64,000 nt of DNA. Source: Candidatus Obscuribacter sp. (GTDB lineage Bacteria > Cyanobacteriota > Vampirovibrionia > Obscuribacterales > Obscuribacteraceae). The number at the start of each line of letters is the position of its first letter. Within the stretch, counting starts at the first letter, position 1. The translations under genes and the position numbers were made by a program. Where the stretch lies: positions 1,488,001 through 1,552,000 of the forward strand of contig JADJQZ010000001.1 of the NCBI GenBank assembly GCA_016712465.1, in the 5' to 3' direction. Under the pieces are notes generated by a model that did not search any database, was not told the origin of the DNA, and saw only the letters and a program-made list of their open reading frames with translations. Of this stretch, positions 60,174-64,000 are shown one piece after another.

Positions 60174-61850
60174 TTGTCAGGCGCCTGGAGCATTAAAGAA
60201 AGGTTCCTCAAGAATCCACTTGGAGATCTTCTTGGGGGGTTCATGGCAGCCGTGGTGGCCCTGCCCCTCTGTCTTGCCTTTGGCGTAGCATCGGGTCTGG
60301 GCGCTGCTGCAGGGCTCTATGGGGCGGTGGCGTGCGGCATTCTGGCGGCTTTTTTTGGCGGTACTGCCGGTCAATGTTCGGGGCCGACCGGTCCCATGAC
60401 TGTTGTTGCTGCTGCAATTTTGACGGCCGGGAGCGGACGCCCCGAACTTGTCTTCGCTTCCGTAATAATGGCCGGTGTCTTACAGATTGTCATTGGCAAA
60501 TTGCGAGGCGGCCAACTGGTCAATTACATGCCCTATCCTGTCATCTCCGGCTTCATGACCGGGATAGGAGCTATTATCTTCTTTATAGAGATCCCGCCTT
60601 TCCTGGGTGAGGATGCTGCAAGCGGTGTTTTGAATGCGCTTCAGTCTTTGCCTTTCGCTTATCAGAAAGTCAATCAGTCCTGTCTCTTGCTTGGCATTTT
60701 CTGTCTGACCATTGTTTATCTTTTACCGAAGGTCTTCAAAATCCTGCCGGCAACCCTTGTTGCACTGGTGGCCGCTACCTGGCTGACTTCTCATTTTCAC
60801 CTTGATGTTCCGACAATCGGCGATATACCTTCCGGCTTGCCGGCCTTCAGGCTACCGCAGTTGCAGTTTTCAGACTTGCATGTGGTAATTCAGAATGGTC
60901 TGACTCTAGCGATACTGGGAGCAATTGATTCACTCTTAACTTCGGTCGTGTTGGATAAGGTAACCGGTAGGCGCCATGACAGCGATCAGGAATTGTTCGC
61001 TCAGGGTCTCGGCAATATTTGCGCCGGTCTCCTGGGGGGACTGCCGGGTGCCGGAGCCACAATGAGATCCATGGTGAATATCAAGTCCGGTGGCACCACC
61101 TATCTCTCTGGTGTGGTTCACGGTTTGATGTTGCTTTTTGTCTTGCTCGGATTTTCTCGCCTGGCCGCTCAAATTCCGCTTTGTGCGCTGGCTGCCATTC
61201 TTATTAGTGTTGGACTGAGCATTATGGATTGGCGGGTATTGAAGCGCATGGGGCGGATCCCGCGTGCCGATCTGCTGGTCATGCTGGTTGTGCTCTTGCT
61301 GACGATATTTGTGGATCTAATTGTGGCTGTGTTAGCCGGTGTGGCACTGGCTTCCGTCATTTTTGTCAAACAGTTGGCCGATGCAAAAGTTTCCTTCGTG
61401 GGCGATTTAGTGAATCTTGAGACTCTAAAAATGCATGCTGAACATATTCCTGAGTCAGTACGAAAGTCAATATTCACTTATCAGTTGAACGGTCCCCTCT
61501 TTTTCGGAGAAGCAAAGAATCTTGCTGCGGCCGTGGATAAATTAGCCCAGGCACGTTATGTGATTTTGCGGTTTTACAATGTACCGCTTATTGATCAGAC
61601 TGGTGCAATGGCGCTGGAATCGGCTATAGAGAATTGGCAGGCGAAGGGAGTGAGGGTCTTGTTTGTCGGTCTACAAAAGCACATAATTGATGCGATTGAC
61701 GCCTTTGGTTCAGAGCATAGAATCGCACCTGAGTTTTGCTTTGACTATTTTGAAGAGGCTGTAGCGTACATCGATAAGTGTGAAACTGCGCTACAAGAAA
61801 AGTTGTCCCCCGGATCAGTTGGTTCGAAGGAAGTTGAGGAAAGAAGTTGA
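60174..61850 (+). CDS. SulP-family anion permease with STAS domain
   Basis: 558 aa, TTG start. About 10-12 transmembrane helices beginning LGDLLGGFMAAVVALPLCLA with the SulP signature GLYGAVACGILAAFFGGTAGQCSGPTG in two steps (GLYGAVACGILAAFFGG, CSGPTGPMTVV) and GAIDSLLTSVVLDKVTGRRH. A STAS domain forms the end (~435-540: IFTYQLNGPLFFGEAKNLAA, YVILRFYNVPLIDQTGAMAL). It moves bicarbonate, sulfate or another anion with H+ or Na+; specificity is unreadable. The UspA gene overlaps its stop (TTGA). Confidence 0.95.
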   Translation: MSGAWSIKERFLKNPLGDLLGGFMAAVVALPLCLAFGVASGLGAAAGLYGAVACGILAAFFGGTAGQCSGPTGPMTVVAAAILTAGSGRPELVFASVIMAGVLQIVIGKLRGGQLVNYMPYPVISGFMTGIGAIIFFIEIPPFLGEDAASGVLNALQSLPFAYQKVNQSCLLLGIFCLTIVYLLPKVFKILPATLVALVAATWLTSHFHLDVPTIGDIPSGLPAFRLPQLQFSDLHVVIQNGLTLAILGAIDSLLTSVVLDKVTGRRHDSDQELFAQGLGNICAGLLGGLPGAGATMRSMVNIKSGGTTYLSGVVHGLMLLFVLLGFSRLAAQIPLCALAAILISVGLSIMDWRVLKRMGRIPRADLLVMLVVLLLTIFVDLIVAVLAGVALASVIFVKQLADAKVSFVGDLVNLETLKMHAEHIPESVRKSIFTYQLNGPLFFGEAKNLAAAVDKLAQARYVILRFYNVPLIDQTGAMALESAIENWQAKGVRVLFVGLQKHIIDAIDAFGSEHRIAPEFCFDYFEEAVAYIDKCETALQEKLSPGSVGSKEVEERS

Positions 61851-62278
61851 CCGACATAGAGAAGATTCAAATAGCTGTTGGTCTTGACGGATCGGAGCGC
61901 TCCTGGAAAGCCTTTCAGGAGGCACTGGAGTTTAGCCGTCTCAAGGATGCTCAACTTCATCTGGTTTCCGTGCAGGAATCGGTAGAAGCTTCTTACAGCG
62001 CCAGTGAAGTGCTGGCTTCTGAGCAGACTACTCATGACAAGCTGGAGAAGGTTCATCAGAAAGCTAGAAACCAGGCTCAAGCTTGCGGGGTTGCTACTAT
62101 TGGTGCCATTCTCACAGGTCACACCGTCAATGCCATGGTTGAATACGTGAAGCAGCACAAGATCAAATTGTTGTTGCTTGGAGACATCGGTCATCTTAGT
62201 ATCTGGGGGGCGCTCCTGGGCACCAGTGCCGAGAAGATTGTCAGAAATGCGCCCTGTTCGGTGATGATTGTTCGTTAG
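61847..62278 (+). CDS. universal stress protein (UspA family)
   Basis: 143 aa, TTG start overlapping the SulP stop, GAGGAAAG upstream. The N-terminal strand IAVGLDGSERSWKAFQEALE, the middle helix, and the C-terminal nucleotide-binding loop GDIGHLSIWGALLGTSAEKI followed by NAPCSVMIVR are typical of ATP-binding UspA. It likely responds to stress or regulates the partner transporter. Coupled to sulP. Confidence 0.94.
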   Translation: MTDIEKIQIAVGLDGSERSWKAFQEALEFSRLKDAQLHLVSVQESVEASYSASEVLASEQTTHDKLEKVHQKARNQAQACGVATIGAILTGHTVNAMVEYVKQHKIKLLLLGDIGHLSIWGALLGTSAEKIVRNAPCSVMIVR

Positions 62279-62293
62279 CGCCTCATAGGGCCC

Positions 62294-63586
62294 ATGCCTG
62301 ATAAGTCTGCCTCAACCCCTGCCGAGTTCAATTTGCTGCTTCTCAAGCGCCTTGTTTGTGTGGCAGCGATATTCGGCATGCTGAGCAGCTTCAAGCTCTT
62401 CTTCCCGCTTCCGGGTTACCGCAATTTTCCAAACGCGCCTGTTCTAAATCTATTTATCGGTTGTCCGGAATTTTGTGTTGGAGTTTTTGCCGTTTTACTT
62501 GTGCTGGCTTTGATTCTCAGCCTTCTCTTGAACGGACGGGCTAAATTAAGGGCTGCGCTGGTTTTTGGCTTCTTCGCTTTTCTGTTTTTGCTTGCCATCG
62601 ATTTGAATTGTTTTCAGCCCTGGGCCTACGAATATGCCGTACTGCTGGTAATGGTTTTCCTCTCTGGTGCCGGATATGGTGCGGGAGAGAGCGGCGAGAG
62701 GGAAGAACGTTGCCGGGTTTTTCAATTCTTTATGGCTTCCTTTCTTGCCTGTGTCTATATTTTTAGCGGGCTTGAGAAGCTCAATTATCGCTTCCTTTCT
62801 GAAATAGGTCCCTGGCTGCTTGGCCTGCAGCAGGATTTGAGTCTGGCTTTGCCTGAGTCTGTAATGCCGCCACTTGGCCCTTATGCGGCTCTCGGTCTCT
62901 TCATGGCCCTGGGTGAAGCGGCTTGCGGCGGGCTACTACTATTTAGCCGCACTAGATCTGTGGCTGCCTGTTTGCTTTCCCTGATGCACATTTCGCTTTT
63001 CCTGATGCTTGGTCCCCTGGGAAAAAATCTCAACTATGCAGTCTGGAGCTGGAATGTCTTTTCCGCTCTTCTCCTCTTGTTGGTTTTTGTGATCGGTCCG
63101 CCGGCGGCAACTTTTAAACAGGTTTTGCTGTCCGTCCGAACAGCGAGCGCCCGCTCCCAGCCTGGCCTTCGCTTCGGCGCCGGGCTGCTATTGCTCTGCG
63201 GCGTACTCGTGCCCACGCTCGGTCTCTTGCAACTTGCCGATCCTTACCCGTCCTTTGCCCTCTACAGTGGGGACGTACCGAGGGCGGTGCTAATCCTCGA
63301 CCCGGAACAGTATGAGGGGCTGCCACGGGAACTTCAGTCGGTGTTTTATTGGTATAAAACCAAACCGGAGCGTTATCTGGATATCCTTGACTGGTCGGTG
63401 GACGAGTTGGGTGTGGCTGCCTATCCCAGTGCTTTTTTCTATGAGAAATCGGCATGTCAGTTTTTGCGCAAATATGGTCTCAAGTCTTGCCGTCTCATCC
63501 TGGTCACTTATCCCAAGGGCACCGCTCAGCGCCGCTTCCTTTACCGGCAGATTACACCTTCAGCTTCCGGTGACCCGGTCCGCTGA
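62294..63586 (+). CDS. polytopic membrane protein (HTTM-like)
   Basis: 430 aa. Eight or so hydrophobic segments in residues 15-305 (LVCVAAIFGMLSSFKLFF, VGVFAVLLVLALILSLLL, FMASFLACVYIFSGLEKL), then a soluble C-terminal domain (~310-430) with ALYSGDVPRAVLILDPEQ and RYLDILDWSVDELGVAAYPS. The motif FSGLEKLNYRFLSEIGPWLL resembles HTTM / vitamin K-dependent carboxylase-like membrane proteins. Function unassigned. It starts 15 bp after uspA and may be in the same unit. Confidence 0.75.
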   Translation: MPDKSASTPAEFNLLLLKRLVCVAAIFGMLSSFKLFFPLPGYRNFPNAPVLNLFIGCPEFCVGVFAVLLVLALILSLLLNGRAKLRAALVFGFFAFLFLLAIDLNCFQPWAYEYAVLLVMVFLSGAGYGAGESGEREERCRVFQFFMASFLACVYIFSGLEKLNYRFLSEIGPWLLGLQQDLSLALPESVMPPLGPYAALGLFMALGEAACGGLLLFSRTRSVAACLLSLMHISLFLMLGPLGKNLNYAVWSWNVFSALLLLLVFVIGPPAATFKQVLLSVRTASARSQPGLRFGAGLLLLCGVLVPTLGLLQLADPYPSFALYSGDVPRAVLILDPEQYEGLPRELQSVFYWYKTKPERYLDILDWSVDELGVAAYPSAFFYEKSACQFLRKYGLKSCRLILVTYPKGTAQRRFLYRQITPSASGDPVR

Positions 63587-63896
63587 AAGGGCAAGGCTGA
63601 CTTTCAGTGGGACTGGCTCTGCATAATTCTTCTCTAAGATTTTCAGCGGATTTGCCGGTATTCGACTACCTTAGCGGTTTTTCATAGGGCGCCGGTTCCT
63701 GACTAGCTGGTTCAGCCATCATTTTTTTTCGATGGCGCGGCCGCTTGGCAAGCGGGCTTGTCAGGAGTCTGGAATACGGACAGAAACCTAAATATGGGAC
63801 GATCGCTTAACTTTAGTTGATATCATCTACACATTCGCAATGTTTCTGCGGGAGAGGTTCCTCGGGGCCTTGGCCTGCTGTTTTAAGGAGCACTTT
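63587..63896. other. 310-bp gap, hairpins only
   Basis: No protein is supported. A run of eight T at ~63722-63729 follows GCTG-GTT-CAGC and may be a weak terminator of the uspA unit; CCGCTT-GGC-AAGCGG (63741-63755) is a GC hairpin. The promoter of the next gene should lie in 63780-63880. Confidence 0.5.
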
Positions 63897-64000
63897 ATGG
63901 TGATGGCCGAAACCAAGAACAAGAACCAGGCTTACCTGGATATGGATGATAAGTTCGTCAATCCGGTACTGGCCAGGTCCGCCCGGATCGTAGCCGAGAG
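63897..64000 (+). CDS. start of an unknown gene, cut by right edge
   Basis: ATG at 63897 with AAGGAG 6 nt upstream. The 34 visible residues (MVMAETKNKNQAYLDMDDKF, then VNPVLARSARIVAE) are polar, without a signal peptide. Too short to assign. It continues beyond base 64000. Confidence 0.75.
   Translation, partial: MVMAETKNKNQAYLDMDDKFVNPVLARSARIVAE

Overview
The window is a gene-dense bacterial chromosome segment of moderately high GC. It has Shine-Dalgarno leaders, frequent GTG/TTG starts, many 1-8 bp overlaps between co-directional genes and one tRNA. No rRNA, CRISPR array or complete phage was seen. Housekeeping genes (lexA, rqcH-type NFACT, gmk, rpoZ, dus, clpB, ssb, nadD, alr, HU, tig-clpP-clpX-lon) are mixed with many exported low-complexity, TPR, VWA and TadE/TadG-like proteins. 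My best guess is a non-photosynthetic cyanobacterial relative (Vampirovibrionia/'Melainabacteria', Obscuribacterales-like). This rests on gene content and protein style, not on any search, so confidence is modest.

Layout. 1-4.6 kb: UbiB/ABC1 kinase (cut by the left edge) behind a phasin-like coiled-coil gene, arginase, a charged protein and LexA. 4.6-9 kb: NFACT protein, gmk-rpoZ with a terminator, a 69-aa membrane protein overlapped antisense by a dihydrouridine synthase. 9-13.4 kb: exported Ig-like protein, LarC with a His-rich insert, a DUF4160/DUF2442 toxin-antitoxin-like pair, a TetR regulator with an operator on its -10 box, and a second copy of the 69-aa membrane protein. 13.4-20.3 kb: exported VWA/PDZ and TPR proteins, SanA-like, AIM24-like, M48 protease, TPR and PaaI-type thioesterase genes. 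20.3-25.8 kb: TadG/TadE-like proteins and ClpB. 26-33 kb: J-domain protein, exported VirB10-like protein, diguanylate cyclase, response regulator, SSB, sodium/solute symporter with a small partner. 33-38.4 kb: alr-nadD-yqeK plus a TonB-C-like gene, HU, Gfo/Idh oxidoreductase, tRNA-Gly(GCC).

38.5-46.7 kb holds the proteostasis cluster tig, clpP, clpX, lon, with a 14-bp minisatellite between clpX and lon. 46.8-48.4 kb is a decayed insertion sequence. Next to it lies the most unusual gene of the window: a 240-aa protein that carries a near-copy of the ClpX zinc-binding domain on a helical/TPR-like body with no ATPase. 49.3-55 kb: an exported beta-lactamase-fold protein with a hexapeptide repeat, DUF4239, an LRV-repeat protein with two tiny partners (one Cys-rich), a CNNM/HlyC-type membrane protein and an SMI1/KNR4-ankyrin protein. 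55-64 kb: DUF4241 protein, low-complexity proteins, a response-regulator pseudogene, SulP permease with UspA, a polytopic membrane protein, and the start of a gene cut by the right edge.

Working together: the densest functional theme is protein quality control (RqcH-type NFACT, Tig, ClpP, ClpX, Lon, ClpB, J-domain protein, the ClpX-ZBD protein). A second theme is the cell envelope (VWA, TPR, TadE/G, M48, SanA, alanine racemase). All functions are read from motifs by eye; no database search was possible.
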